Of a DNA stretch of 64,000 nucleotides, positions 12,009-24,500 are shown piece after piece (the stretch's first letter is position 1; every line of letters begins with the position of its first letter). The translations under genes were made by a program, and so were the position numbers. The notes under the pieces are model-generated. The model saw nothing but the letters and a program-made list of their open reading frames with translations. It was not told the origin of the DNA and did not search any database. Source of the DNA: Tetranychus cinnabarinus (taxonomy: Eukaryota; Arthropoda; Arachnida; Trombidiformes; Tetranychidae); contig WHVY01000004.1 of assembly GCA_022266195.1 (NCBI GenBank), positions 8,759,501 through 8,823,500 on the forward strand, read 5' to 3'.

Positions 12009-12018
12009 CCTGTCGACT

Positions 12019-12482
12019 TGTAAGGTTTTGGGTTGATGAGCAGTGTGGTGTAATTGTAAATAAGAAATTCACTTGAATACTGAATTCAGATTTGAATAAC
12101 TTTATCTTTTAATAGAGTTAACAATTAAGTTAATAATCACTTAGATTTCACTTTATTAATCATTTATTTCATTTTACTTCTATCCTTCATTGATTGTTAA
12201 TGAATCCTCTTTGACATCCTTCATTCAGTCATTTCCATTCGGATATTTAGCTTCTTTTTAAGATGGACATTGTTGTGTCTTGTTAAATGATTGTTAAATG
12301 AATACTAATAAAAATTGATTAGTATCTGAAACCGTAAAAAGTAAATTTTGATTAACAATGAAAAATGGGTAAAAATTATGAATAACATTACATCCCTCCA
12401 CCTAAGGTGTGAAACAGTAATGTTGAACAGAAAATTGGGAAGGAATTGAAATATTGAATACTTTACAGTTTGAATTAGCATC
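12019..12482 (-). repeat. 5' LTR of the Gypsy element
   Basis: Second copy of the 464-bp LTR. The bases just inside it (AGTCGACAGG, minus strand) should contain the primer-binding site, but no TGG complementary to a tRNA CCA end is present before the gag ATG. Confidence 0.95.
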
Positions 12483-12483
12483 A

Positions 12484-12961
12484 ATTATGCATATTTATTA
12501 TTGATTGAAAAGATTGAAAAGAATCTTAACTTTCAGATTTGAGAGTGTACTTGAAAGTTTCATGAAAATTTATACTTTATGATTAACTGGTGCTAAATTA
12601 CATTAACTGATGTTTGGCTCAGTAGGTAAAATATCATTTGCATCAGGTATATTTTGTTAGCTGCCGAGTTTACATAATACGGCTCTTGGAAATGATTGAA
12701 AATTACCACGGAATCTTTACCAAGTTCTCTCCATTCTTTCATCAATTTTTACAAAATAAAACAGCAACTTCAATCGTGAGTTCGTTCCTCTGCTTCTTGC
12801 AAAAGATAATGGTAACCATGATGATAACAATAATTATGATGTAACAGAAACCAGAACAAAATGCAATCCTTTTCGGCGATTGTATGATGAAAAAGCATCA
12901 AAAATTTATAAATGACCTTCCAATGACCTCTCAAGGTAAAAAGTCGAATTTCCGAAAAATG
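12484..12961. other. Right flank of the retrotransposon, no clear gene
   Basis: AT-rich sequence between the 5' LTR and the LRR pseudogene. ORFs here are short and not recognised. It may hold degraded upstream parts of that pseudogene. Confidence 0.4.
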
Positions 12962-13951
12962 ACCTCTGGTGACCTCGAAAGTCGAATTTTTCCTATGAAC
13001 AAATTGAAAGATATGTGGTGTACTCGAAATAATAGCCGGCAATCATATTATGGCGTACGATATGCGAAATGGTTCCAGTATAAAACAATTGTACTTTGGG
13101 ACGAATACTCACGAAGTCGATTTATCTTACTTCCCAAACCTTGAAAGACTACACATTACTAGTAATGAAGGTGATTATATGCATATTTTGGTAAGAAATG
13201 TTTTCTCATGAAAATCTATTGTCCAGTCCCATACAGTTACTACTATGGTCCAGTATTGGAAAAGCTTAAAATTGTTGAACTGATTTGTTCATCACGTTAT
13301 GATGCAGAAATTAATTATGGTTTCCAATTTATGGATTCATGTCCAAATTTATAAAGTGCACATATTTCGATAAATGGTTATGGATTACTGATGAAACATT
13401 AAAACACGGATCTTTACAAGATCTAGTCATAGATTTTGTGAGTATTAATTTTAATGACATAGCCAATTTTATTCGATCTATTCTAGATTAGGTTACGTTA
13501 TCATGGAAGGGTCATCTATTCAAAATTATTCCATATGCACTAATTGATTTTTTATTTACAGTGTAATAATGATGACTTCGAGTGAAATGATTTAAGCAGA
13601 TTGCTTATGAAATATCAGAATCTCGAACATCTTGTATTCTGGAAACAATTGCACATAACAGATGAAGATATCAAGCAATTGGTTCACATTTTATCCAATT
13701 TAGTCTTATTTCATACTCGTGAATGTTTTTATGTCACTGAAGGAGATGCTTTTTATGGTCAAAGAATTTGTTGAAGATATGGAAGATCAATCAAGTTTTA
13801 CTTCGATGTTAATGCGGATGACATAGGAGCAGATTGGCCTCAGTTATCCACTAAAGCAGATAAGATACGTCGAGGTGTTAATTTCATGAAACAGTGTTTC
13901 CGTAAAGATCTTGATGGCCTTCCATTTTTCTTGGTTCCAATTGATAATTGA
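12962..13951 (+). pseudogene. Leucine-rich-repeat protein pseudogene (F-box/LRR-like)
   Basis: Several exon-like blocks in one orientation show LRR spacing but cannot be read through. One block reads LSYFPNLERLHITSNEGDY, ending at a donor at 13190/13191. A 46-base intron ends at CAG 13236, and the next block includes PVLEKLKIVELICSSRYDAE and MDSCPNL. After a stop and frame change comes WITDETLKHGSLQDLVIDF. An intron at 13438-13561 leads to a last block with LEHLVFWKQLHITDEDIKQL and a terminal TGA at 13949-13951. In-frame stops at 13583-13585 and 13772-13774, plus at least two frameshifts, make it non-functional. The second intron joins the flanking blocks in the same frame, supporting a once-spliced gene. 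The F-box part is inferred from resemblance to arthropod F-box/LRR families; no F-box was located. Confidence 0.75.
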
Positions 13952-14663
13952 AATCTACATACTTATCGTTGTATTTGTTATTTTGTACTTCGCCTGTTCT
14001 TTCTTAAAGCAATTAAAGAGCCTTAGATAACTTTCTTGGAGTTTTAGAATATTGTGAAATTGATAATTTTTCGTTTTTCGTTAACATTTCGAATAATCTT
14101 TCTTGAGATGTTAGATGTCGGTGGAGATGTTGGATTTTTGCAAGATCTAGCTATATAGTTCGTAAGTATCAATTCAATTTTAAATTACATTGCTTTTTGG
14201 AAATAAATTCGGAATGTCAAATTCATTCTTTTCAGCACATCTGCATGCATTGTTCGAAGTATATTTTTAGTTTCAAGTGATTCAGGCGAGTGGTTTAGGC
14301 GGTATAGCCGCTGACAGAAACCAAAAAGACGATTTTCAAAATGGCGCAGCTGAGTTAATATCTTCGCTTCGCTTTGCTACGCTCCGATAACAAATTTTCA
14401 GAGCTCTATCATCACGGGCTCGAGAGAGATTATTCCAAATTGTTTTTACTTCAAAGCGCGGTACACTACGAAAGTTTCTGAAACACCTAAAATGGTTTTC
14501 GACGTCATTTTCGACTTAATTTAGTTAATTTTCGACTCGACAAGGGTTGATTTTCTTGATACACACCTCTTCACGAATCAATTATCGATAATCGAAAAGT
14601 GCGTTATCTATTGTATCTTTATAACAACTATTAATTCATTTTCCAATAGATATTCAGGTAATT
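13952..14663. other. Intergenic, with a locally GC-richer patch
   Basis: No gene was recognised. About 14280-14480 is richer in CG dinucleotides than the surroundings, with a run of CTTCGCT/CTACGCTCCG-like units. This is compatible with an old element end, but no boundaries were found. Confidence 0.4.
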
Positions 14664-14885
14664 TCATAACCATTCCACTAGCAATTCCAATTTCCTATTA
14701 TAAGTTTTATCAGTTCCGTTTGGAGAAACTGAAGGACGAAAAAGTGTCTGTTGTCCCTTTACCTTGAGAGCTAATTCAGGTTTAAGCTCAGGTAATTTAT
14801 CGATATTTAGGTATTGGGATCGATGAAAACAAGGTAACCTTTGGACAAACAAAAGAAGCACAAAGAATATATATCGAAGTATCAT
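14664..14885 (-). CDS. Candidate small secreted protein or first exon with signal peptide
   Basis: An ATG at 14885 opens 73 codons. Residues 3-16 form a clear hydrophobic core (LRYIFFVLLLFV) typical of a signal peptide, followed by a polar segment with NIDKLPELKPELALK. A good donor (CTCAAG|GTAAAG, exon end 14763) lies inside, so this may be either a 73-residue ORF or a first coding exon whose later exons were not found. The composition differs from random ORFs nearby. No family was recognised. Confidence 0.35.
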   Translation of the reverse strand: MILRYIFFVLLLFVQRLPCFHRSQYLNIDKLPELKPELALKVKGQQTLFRPSVSPNGTDKTYNRKLELLVEWL

Positions 14886-17800
14886 GCAATTCTCATATTT
14901 ATCTCATACAGATGGATAATGATTGGAATCAGATAGTAAACAGTTGAAGGAATGAAATGATTCCAATGAATGTGAGGTAATTTTTATTCGACAAATGATT
15001 AGCACAAATTGATCGCCGATTGAAGGTCAAGGTAAGGTTCACCTGGAAATAGTTGAAAAAATGTTTTCTTACTGTTGGACCAAACAGAGTTAATTTGAGA
15101 TTAAATTGGAGATTAAGTGAATCGAAAGGAGAAAAATGTGAAACAAAAAGATTTCTCATGAATTGACCATGCAACAACATTGGTCAACCTACAGAATGAT
15201 TATGATGAGATAAGACAGGAATTGAATACATTATCAAAGTTAATTGGATATTGTGGTAATTGTGGAATGAGCATGGAATGAGCAAGAAAAGGTCAAGAAT
15301 TTGGTTGCCCAGTAATCTCTAAATCTGTCATGAATCTAATTTCCATGAAAATCACAACTTTTTTCCTTCTTTTTTCCTTCTTTATCCTTGAAACGAAAAG
15401 AATTTTGACATTTTTTTCTTCTCGACTTGGCAAAGTATAAATTTCAACATTTTTTCAACCTCTTTTGCATCAAGAAAAAGGAACCACTTTTTGTATTCAA
15501 TCTTGTCAATATGATGATAAATAGATTGGCCATGACTCAAAATATGCTCATCATGAGCAACATGATTAATCAAAGGTTTGCCTGTTAAACAAACTCTCGC
15601 TCTCTTTTCAAATTCGACTTTCAATATTTCCATGTTAACCATGAAAAATGATGTGATAAGTGGAAAAGAGAGGAAAAAGTTGAACACAAAAAGACTGAAT
15701 AATCTGATTTTACTTTTGAATATTGATTTTCATCAAAACTTGAAACTTCACTTTGATTGAGGCAACAATTTGTAACAAATTAGTTAAACGATAAAAGCTT
15801 GCAATGAGAAAATTCTGTCAAGATTATCAAGTTTACATTTTACAGCTTATTTGCATGATATTTCAATGAACATTGTATTCAAGTTGCAAGATGAAATCTT
15901 TTGATTGCCTCAAATTATATCAATTTACATATTTTTATCAATTTAGTCTTTTTGAGGGAAAATTTTTTCCATTTCATTATTTCTTTCAATTGTAATGGTC
16001 AAAGTCATCAGTTGATTGAATATGTATGAATGGCATGATGATGGAATAGAAAAAGTGTGAATAAAAGAATGAAACTTTTTCTTCTTCTTCTTCTTCTTTA
16101 TCTTTCAACTTGATTCTGATGAATAAGAATGATAACAAAGTTACGGAAGTGGAAATTGTTTCAGAATTGATTGAAAAATGTTTATAAAGGAAAAGAATGT
16201 AACAAAATGCTATTCATTGATGTATCATGGAATTGAATAAATTGAGATAATCATGTTGAAACTAATAGTTTTAACATGAATCTCGACTCTTGTTTTGAGG
16301 TGAACAAGAATAGAGGAAAATGAATTTCCATCAGTAGATGTTGCCTTCAATGCTTCATTTGGCCTTTTTGCAGATTCCATTGAAATAGTTTGTTTGTTTT
16401 TTCCAAGTTCAATGAATCTGTTTAACTGGAGGCAAAATTTTCATCCACAAAAGCTGCTCATGGTGACAATTTATTCTTGACAAAAAAGAGAGGAAAGAGT
16501 CAAGTTATGAGAAAATAATGATTCAATGAGATTCCCTGAAGAAATGATTAAATATATCAACAGGGAGTCAGCATAGCACAACAAGATAATGGATCAAGTG
16601 TTGCACTGATTAATGCTGCAAGAGTGAATAAGATGGAAGAAGAATAAAAAGAAATGAAAGTAAAAAATGATTCAATCAATCAAATGGATAAAGGAAAATG
16701 TGGAAAGCAGGGAAGAAAAAAAATGGTTAACTTTTCAGGATAATTGTGATAATTGATTTTATTCTGAAAAGTGTTGCTCTTCATTTTATACCATCAATAT
16801 TGACTCGACATTTTACAACATTTACATTGTTCATTTGACCATTCACTTGGTAATGGCTCAATTTGGGAAAATTGCATTTTGTACACTTTAATTGTTGTTA
16901 ATTAGCATTGCTTTTTCTTCTTTTTTCTCATCAAGATAATTTATACTCATAGCATTCTGTGTAAAATAAGATATTAATTAATCATTGGATGTCAGATTAT
17001 TGGAATATCGGATGAATAGCAAGTTTAATTGAGCAAAAAAGCTGAGAGTAATTAATGTAGAGATGCTCGCATGGACATAAAAAGTGTTGGAAAATAATTA
17101 AAAGAAATGGTGAAACAGCAAATTTTGCAAACAGCAGACACTAAGTGTAGTTCGTTTGTCGAAACCAGCGAATGCAGATTTGAATTTTCATTCTTAATAG
17201 CAACAAATTTTCCCTTTTAATATTGCAATATGTAAAAACTACTAAATTGTATGCTTGCTGAGCACTTCAAAATTCAAAATATGAATGAAGGCTAGAACCA
17301 ATTCGATTAAATGAAACAAAAAATAGAGCAAATCTCTTTACAGTAGCTATCAAAAAAGGTAAGTTCAAGCTAATTTGCGGTCTCATTCTTGACCAGTTTA
17401 GATGTGATGAATGTCTCTAAACGAAAGTGTTCAATAATTGCACAGTGATCGCTTTTTATAATTTTATATTTCTAGATTATTGTGACATTTTTCTAGTTTT
17501 CAGCTACCATTCAATGCTCCTCAATATCATATGCTTTACTATCGGGTTTTTGAGAATTGTTAATTCAGATTGACTTATTATTGAGTCATAGAACAGCGAA
17601 TATTTTATCTTAGACTATCAATTCCTTTCAATAATTAGCGCAATACATTTCAAAAAAACGCTTTATTTTGATATTGATTTAAATTCTTTAATTTAAATGT
17701 TGATTCTCTGAATTTTGTACATGAGTTTTCATCGGAAACACCAAAACACCACTATCTGTAAGATGAATAGTTTACATACATCAATATTTATATGGTGTAA

Positions 17801-18184
17801 TGATTTGTTCCAAGAATATTATAGAGCATTTTCGCAATTTTTCGAGCGAAAAGGTGTGCTTCCCATGGTTTGTTGGAGCTTGATGCGACAGGTGGCAATC
17901 TTATCGCGAAAAAAGCTTTTTTCAGTGGCCGAGATCTTGTTGCCCAACGTAGCCAGAATATTAATAAACCGACGTTTTGGACCAAATATCTTCAGATGGA
18001 GATATTCCATTAATAAGTTCAAAAGTTGCATCAGCTCTGAATAATGCGGAATACCAGACAGAGGTTAGAATATAATTCATGGTAGATAGTTGATGACCTT
18101 GTAGAGAAAATTAGTTTGATAAACTGTCACAATTTGCTTCAAGTTTTCGCTGAAGCACAATCATGATATCACAAGTCATCGATG
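14886..18184. other. Long non-coding stretch
   Basis: No supported gene. It contains a (CTT)n tract at about 16078-16098. At 17800-18045 there is an area open in several frames on both strands; the minus-strand frame (FINILATLGNKISATEKSFF) could be a decayed gene fragment, but no family was recognised. Confidence 0.4.
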
Positions 18185-18639
18185 AAAAAAATTGTTACAA
18201 AATTGAGAGTTTAACCATTTTTGTCTATGGGAGAATCTCAGATTCCAAATTCTCTAAATTCTAAATTAAATGTTAAATTTTGCTTTCTCAATGTTAATTT
18301 TCTCATGAGATTCACAATTTTTTCCATCGATTTTTTCTTTCAAAATTGTTTTGCGCGCGATTTGTGCGTCACAAAACTACGATCATAGTACCAAATGAAA
18401 GATAAAAGACTAAATTTTCACATTATGAAAAAAATTTGATTGAAAAAATCTAAATCTGACATTTTGTCAGCATTTTATGTAATCATTCGTGGCCTTTAAT
18501 TTTAGATAGGAAACCCTGTAACTTTTTCAAGGGTGCGTATGGGCAGCTAATAATTAACACTTTTTATCTACTTTACGATTTCTTACGAATGAGTTATAGA
18601 ACACCAAAATCGGAGGTTACACTTCGCAATGTTCCCTGG
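18185..18639. mobile_element. Diverged, left-truncated copy of the CAAGGG foldback MITE
   Basis: Matches the right half of the 27.1-27.8 kb element, with many substitutions. Shared blocks include a segment containing TTTGTCTATGGGAGA, another containing CGATCATAGTACCAAATGAA, and one containing GAAACCCTGTAACTTTT. The right end TTCCCTGG is followed by TAA (18640-18642), as in the other copies. The left terminal repeat is missing. Confidence 0.75.
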
Positions 18640-20166
18640 TAAGAGCCTTTTTGGGATCTGTTGATCCAAACACACAATTTTGCCCAGACCTTGTATGAGC
18701 TTTCTAAACAAGATATTCTTATCCTTGACCTCTCTGAAATGAATAGAAACCTTGGTTTGTTCCATTGTGAGTGTTATTTAAGGGAAAATATGACTCATCG
18801 TCATGAACTACAATGGAGAGTTTCACCAAAAGGTTGCCTTTCCCTCAATAATATGAACCTTGACGAGATTACAGACTAATGATTTCAATCACAAATTCAA
18901 GTTCATCAATTCTTGTAACACTGATTATAAATCATGTCACTTTTTATTGTAAAAAATGTGAATGAAAAGAGCTTCCATGAAGAAATTCATTTGTTTGAAA
19001 AGAATCTGCCAAATGCCGTGAAATATCTCATGTGCATAATGACGTTCCGATTTCACTGGAACACATCAACTTCATGAATGAACCAGAATGTTAACAGGAA
19101 AGTGAATTTACAAGCCAATATAATGATTTGGTTAATTTAATTTGATTGTAAAAACAAAAACAAAAAGTACACTTCGTGTCATGGTAATTGAAAGTGTCAC
19201 GCTTTTTGTTCTTTTCCATGAATATAATATGGAATATAATTTGAACATTGAGAAAATGTATTCAGATAACATTTTCTGATATTGAATCATTAAGTCAGGG
19301 TTGCACCAGGGGTGCGCCAACCTATTTAAATAACATAATTGTCAAGTTATTACAGATGATAATTGGTAGCAAGCTAATATGTAATTTTGATTAATCAACA
19401 TTAATTCAACTGTTAACCAGTTATTGAACATGATGTTATCATTAATTTGAAAATAAATAAACATGATTCAATGAGAAGCGCAAAAGTGATGAAACTGTGT
19501 GTAAAGGTTGATAAATGTTGGGTAAAGGAATAGAGTTGTGACAAAGTGAGAGACAAAATTTTCTAGTTAATGATATTGATCAAGTCAGGCTATTTTGTTT
19601 CATTAAAAGTATTGACTTTACGATCAATATTAACCCTAATCATTATCATGATAATCAATCAAAAAGTAAAAGAAGGTGTGAAAATGGCGAGAGAAAAGTA
19701 CAGAACAAATGTAATTTCATCATTTTCTCATCTCGACTTTACTTTCGTTTCTGGCTTTTCATTTGAAAAGTTGAAAGAAATCATTGCAATAATCTTGATG
19801 ATGATGATGATGTTGAACCGAAAATGAATTGAACAGCTCATAATATCAGGTTTAACTTCACATCCAATGTTCCGGTTGGTTTAAGGTAAAAGTATAAATG
19901 ATAAACTGATTAATGTAATAATATGATGTGTAAAGGTTTCCATTTATATTATTATTATTATCATGGTTATTATTATACAACATTTGAACAAGTGACAGCA
20001 AAGAAAGCAAAGAAAGTGAAACTAGCAAGAGAAAAAAACGAAACGTTAAATGACGTGACATTAAGAGTATTATCATCATTTTCACCTATTAATAGACCGG
20101 AAGTTTATCCACGAGATAACTTGAAAAAAAAGTCGACAGATGATGATGAGAATGTTGATTATTAAA

Positions 20167-20186
20167 AGAGAGAGAGAGAGAGAGAG
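20167..20186. repeat. (AG)10 microsatellite
   Basis: Twenty bases of perfect AG dinucleotide repeat. Confidence 0.9.
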
Positions 20187-21301
20187 CAACATTCAAAGCA
20201 TGATGATGATGAAAACCATGGAAAGATGAGGATGACAGATAGTAAAGTAGAGACATTCGATGAAAAGCAGAACAATTTCCAATGGCTTTTAAACAATCTT
20301 ATCTTTTACCAAAAAGCATCATCATTCTGATTCTTGTTTACAGTAAGTTTTTGCGAGCCTCGTGCATCTGCTTCAATGACTCCAGAAGTAATCAGACTGG
20401 GGACTTCGTATGAAATCTGCTGTTTCTCAACATTAAATTTCGAGTTCAAGGATCATAAAAGGTCATTCGATTTTTAGACCTTTGCTTGGTCTTTTGCAAG
20501 GGAGGTAAACGACATGTATTAGATTCGTTAGTTAGTTGTTTTCCTGGCTTCCAAATGGCCTGGTTTAGTCCAATAAGCTCTAGTTCCTAAGTGAACCCAT
20601 ATATTCAAATGACGCTTTCGGTTTGAGGTTTCTAATTGACTGCACTTTGTATTGGTAAAAAAACTGAAATCGTCTGGTGTTATAGAGAAAAGTTGATGTT
20701 ACAAACTCAGGTGATAGACTAGACTCGAAAAATGAAAATTTCCTGTGACCACCTTTAAAAGGTCAACTTTACTCTTCTCGATATTTACTCATTTAGATAT
20801 AATTTTTGTATCAATAACCATAAAAAGAAACACTTTATCAGTTTAACGATATTTTTATTGGCAGATTCAACACGAGCTGATGAAATTTGAATGAATTGGT
20901 AATAAAAAATGGTTATCTTGTCTATTGGTCATCAATTGTTTACTCAATTCTGACATTTATAACTCACAACTGAACAGACATTTTAATACAACAGCATTTA
21001 CCATGAATGAATTTTTATTATCTCACAGACAGTTCAGCTGTACATTCAAAGCCCTTTGGAACCAGAATTTTGCAAATGCATTTGTAAGCAAATAACTGTA
21101 CAAAAGAGTTAAGAAGAGTTTAGAGATAAAAGTTTTATCGACTAAAATGAACCCTTCTTCACAGGTAAATTCCAATTCAGGCCAGCTCGAGACGAAAAGA
21201 AATAAGTACAAAAGCAAGAAGCATTTACAAGAAGAAACTTTTGACATTCTTTCTTGTTAGTACAAAAAGAAAACTCAAATTTTACAATTTATTGGTGCTA
21301 A

Positions 21302-21307
21302 TTTATT
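21302..21307 (-). terminator. Polyadenylation signal of the TMEM41A-like gene
   Basis: TTTATT on the plus strand (AATAAA on the minus strand), about 92 bases after the TAA stop. A second copy lies at about 21288-21293. Confidence 0.5.
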
Positions 21308-21398
21308 CTTTGGTGTTGACTAAACGATATGGAATCAAATGTAAAAAAAGTTTGAGGATTGTACAGTTTTGTACTCCATAAGTGTGGTTATTTACTGT

Positions 21399-21598
21399 TT
21401 AGCTTGAAATCGTTGAGTTCAAAGTTTCTCGAGACTTTGATTTAGAAAGCTTTCTACTCAACAGACCAGGAATAAGGGCCACAAAAGCGATTCCCATCAG
21501 AGTCAATAAGGTGCTCCAAGTGAATACATCATCCATGGATTTCAATGTTGAGAGCAAGCAACCCGTTTGAACACAGATAAAGTTGTAAGGCATTAAAC
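21399..21598 (-). CDS. TMEM41A: TMEM41A-like exon 4 (C-terminus)
   Basis: Acceptor CATTCCTTTCCAG before 21598. Encodes LMPYNFICVQTG, DDVFTWSTLL and a final helix, ending in TAA at 21401-21399. Confidence 0.95.
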
Positions 21599-24500
21599 CT
21601 GGAAAGGAATGAAAAAACAGAAACACAATTAAAGACAATACACTCAGAAAATAAATTAATCAATTTTTGTGTTGAAAGTCTGATAAAACAGAATAGATTC
21701 TTCAAAGATATTGATCACATGAAAGCTAAAGTTAAACTAAATTCGGGAAAAATAATCAAAATTTATGAGAATCCAAGCTCCCGACAACTTCATGATCAAA
21801 CACAACGGGAAAAACAAAGAATATGGGCTTCAAAACATCACGTTCGAGAGAGAAAACATGAAACGAGTTTAAGAATTTCTATCATTGGTCAGAAATGGAC
21901 AAAATTTACAGAGAATTCAATGTTGTTAGGATAAATTCTTCATTATTTTCTTCAAAATCTCTTCTCACTTCACCACTAAACCACACAAGCAACAAAACAC
22001 TTTAAATATACAAATAGATCAACTGTTCTCTGTCGATCGTTTAAGTTGCTGCAAACTCCATCGAGTCAAAACTCCAACAACAAAGTTCCAAACGACTGAT
22101 CCTTAATATGCTGACCAGCGAAACAAATGCATGATGAATCACCCTTAACTGTGTCATTCTTTGACAAACCAGACACTTTTGACATATCGCGTGACTTCTT
22201 TCGTCATTGACCAATATTTTCATACAGTTAGGGATAGGCTAAAGTAACCAGAAAGGACATTAACATGACGAGTCTTTAAGAAAACAAAAACCTTTGGTTT
22301 CTATGGACTGATAATATCGACTCAATAAAAATACTTTCGCGATAATTCATCATCGAGGAATTAGCTTGAAATAATCTAATAACTTTAGAATGAAGTGAAA
22401 TAAATGGTCAAGATAGCGAAAGCAGAATAGAAAACTTTAAGAACATAAAGAAGCGAAAATGCATTTTATTAGGCATTTTGCGTTCATTCATGATAGCATC
22501 AGCCGCACTTGTAATTAGTGTGATCATTAGTGTGATGAGAACTCGAATAAGTTTATTAAAACGAAAGGAAAAAAGAAATGATTCTTTTGATTGATATAAA
22601 AGCCTTTTTCTGTTTCATCCAAATGCGAATCAAACAAATGAATATTTAGATAGAGTTAATACATAATTAAGTGGTTGTAAGAGAGCAAAAAAAGGTTAAC
22701 ATGGAATGAGTTTGATTTTTACTTTTTTTTATTCTTCTTTCTTCTTCTTCTTCTATGCAAATGGTGAATGCAAATAAACACAAAACTGATAATATTATTC
22801 AGGATAAGATATTCATTTGATTAGAACCTCAGAATCGTATTGTGCCAAATGTTGAGCTGAATCTTGAATCTAATATTGTCAACTATCTGTATCAACATCA
22901 TAAAGTCAATCTTAATGGTAAAATCAAATAGAAGTGATTCACTTTATTGGTTTGATGCTTTTTTTTCTCAACTTGATTCCCATTCCCATTGTTATCATCA
23001 TGAGTTGATTCAGCGCAATTTCAGCATAATCTTGCCTTTACTTCATTTGCCTTCCCAAATTGAAGCATCATCCAAGTTGACTGTAACCTCATCATCCTGT
23101 GCGTGATTATAAAAAAAGAAAGTCATTTAACTATCTCAGCTAAATTATTAAAATGAACTTGAAATTGTTTTCCATGAAAGTGAAAGAGAACAGAAAAACG
23201 AGTCAAATATTATTCAAGTATACACCATCAAGATGTTTATGTGTATAGACATGAAGGTTGCCCATGAAACATGGGAACATGAATTAGACAGGAAAAGTAT
23301 TTTTGGTTTACCAATTTTTATACCAACACATTTCAACCTGATGCTAACTGTAAGAGGCAAAAAAAACTAGTGCATAAACACTCCCAGTTATCAATTCCCA
23401 GACATGAACTTACAAGAAACTAGAGAAGAAGAAAAAGATTCAAGAGTGAAACAGTTCTTCAACTGAGAATAACATTCTCTATTCCACAGATTTTTATGGT
23501 TCCATGAATATTTCCATCTGCCCTGAATTGATCATTCATCTACAATTCATTCTTGCTCTTCATCTTTACTTCAACCTTCTTCTCTCTTCTCTTTAACCAT
23601 CTTTAAATGGCTTGAAATTACTCTCCATTTACCTTGCACTTTATTCACCAAAAGTTCATTTCAAATTCGCAAAGCATTCTCTCACCATGAAGGACACTGA
23701 ATACGTTCAACCACCTTTTACAGACTGAAACTTGGATAAATATTGTTTGATAATCAAATGCATAAAACTATTATTAGAAGAAAAACAAGCAAGCGATCTG
23801 TTCTAACAATATTCCATGATAGAGTAATATCCGTTAAATAGACTGGCAAAGGCAACAAAATGTTGAACAAGCTGAATATACTGAATCCAATGTCTATCAA
23901 GATTATTGGTCTTTCGTTTCATTTAAATTTTATATCTTCTACTGAGCAAACAAAGTTCATCTAAACTGATTAAAGTTACTTTTCATGTTAGAATTTTGCT
24001 TTTTCTTATAAAAATGTAAATTATCTCGAAATTGTATCAAATGAAAGTTCTAAATAAAATCAGTTTCATTAAGACATTAATTGTAATTAAATATTTTGTA
24101 AAAGTATCGATACTTTGAATTGACTGGTATCAGTTGAATTTCGACTTGCAAAGTTGATCGACTTGCTCGTTTCGTTGATAACATTGAATGGATTTCATTC
24201 ATTTCTGATATATTTAATGTTATAAGATGAGCTTCACTGGGAGGGAAAAGTTATACAAAATAGCAAATGAATATACATTTTGTTATTATTTTGATGATGA
24301 TGAGAAGAGATTACTTTGATTCAATTCAATGATTTCCAGTGAGCTTAAATGAGCTAGAAAAAAAAGAATGAAACTGATCTATAATGTCATTTATTCACCT
24401 TTTTTCTGTTCAAACAAGAGATAATCAGATAGCTTTACATTCATTTAACAGACATTGACAAGCAATTTTTGTTTTCTTTGACAAACTTTTTTTTATCGCT

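Larger units (their letters stand above)
7577..12482 (-). mobile_element. Ty3/Gypsy-type LTR retrotransposon (defective)
   Basis: Two 464-bp direct repeats flank gag and pol on the minus strand. Pol order is protease, reverse transcriptase, RNase H, integrase, as in Ty3/Gypsy. The layout is very compact: the gag ATG lies 10 bases inside the 5' LTR (12019-12482), and the pol stop lies 5 bases before the 3' LTR (7577-8040). The LTRs look identical by eye, indicating recent insertion. The copy is nevertheless defective, with a gag frameshift near 11455-11460, a TAG in RT at 10137-10139, and DPG in place of the usual D-T/S-G in protease. No env ORF is present. I see no matching target-site duplication (left flank AATATA, right flank AATTAT). 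Confidence 0.93.
18640..21398. other. Downstream of the TMEM41A-like gene, mostly non-coding
   Basis: No recognised gene. It contains a (GAT)n run near 19798-19812 and an (AG)10 microsatellite at 20167-20186. The last 100-140 bases before 21399 should be the 3' UTR of the TMEM41A-like gene. Confidence 0.45.

Noticed and set aside
17715..18044. 109-codon plus-strand ORF overlapping minus-strand ORFs
   Set aside because: Several frames are open at once and no family was recognised; kept only as a remark on possible decay.
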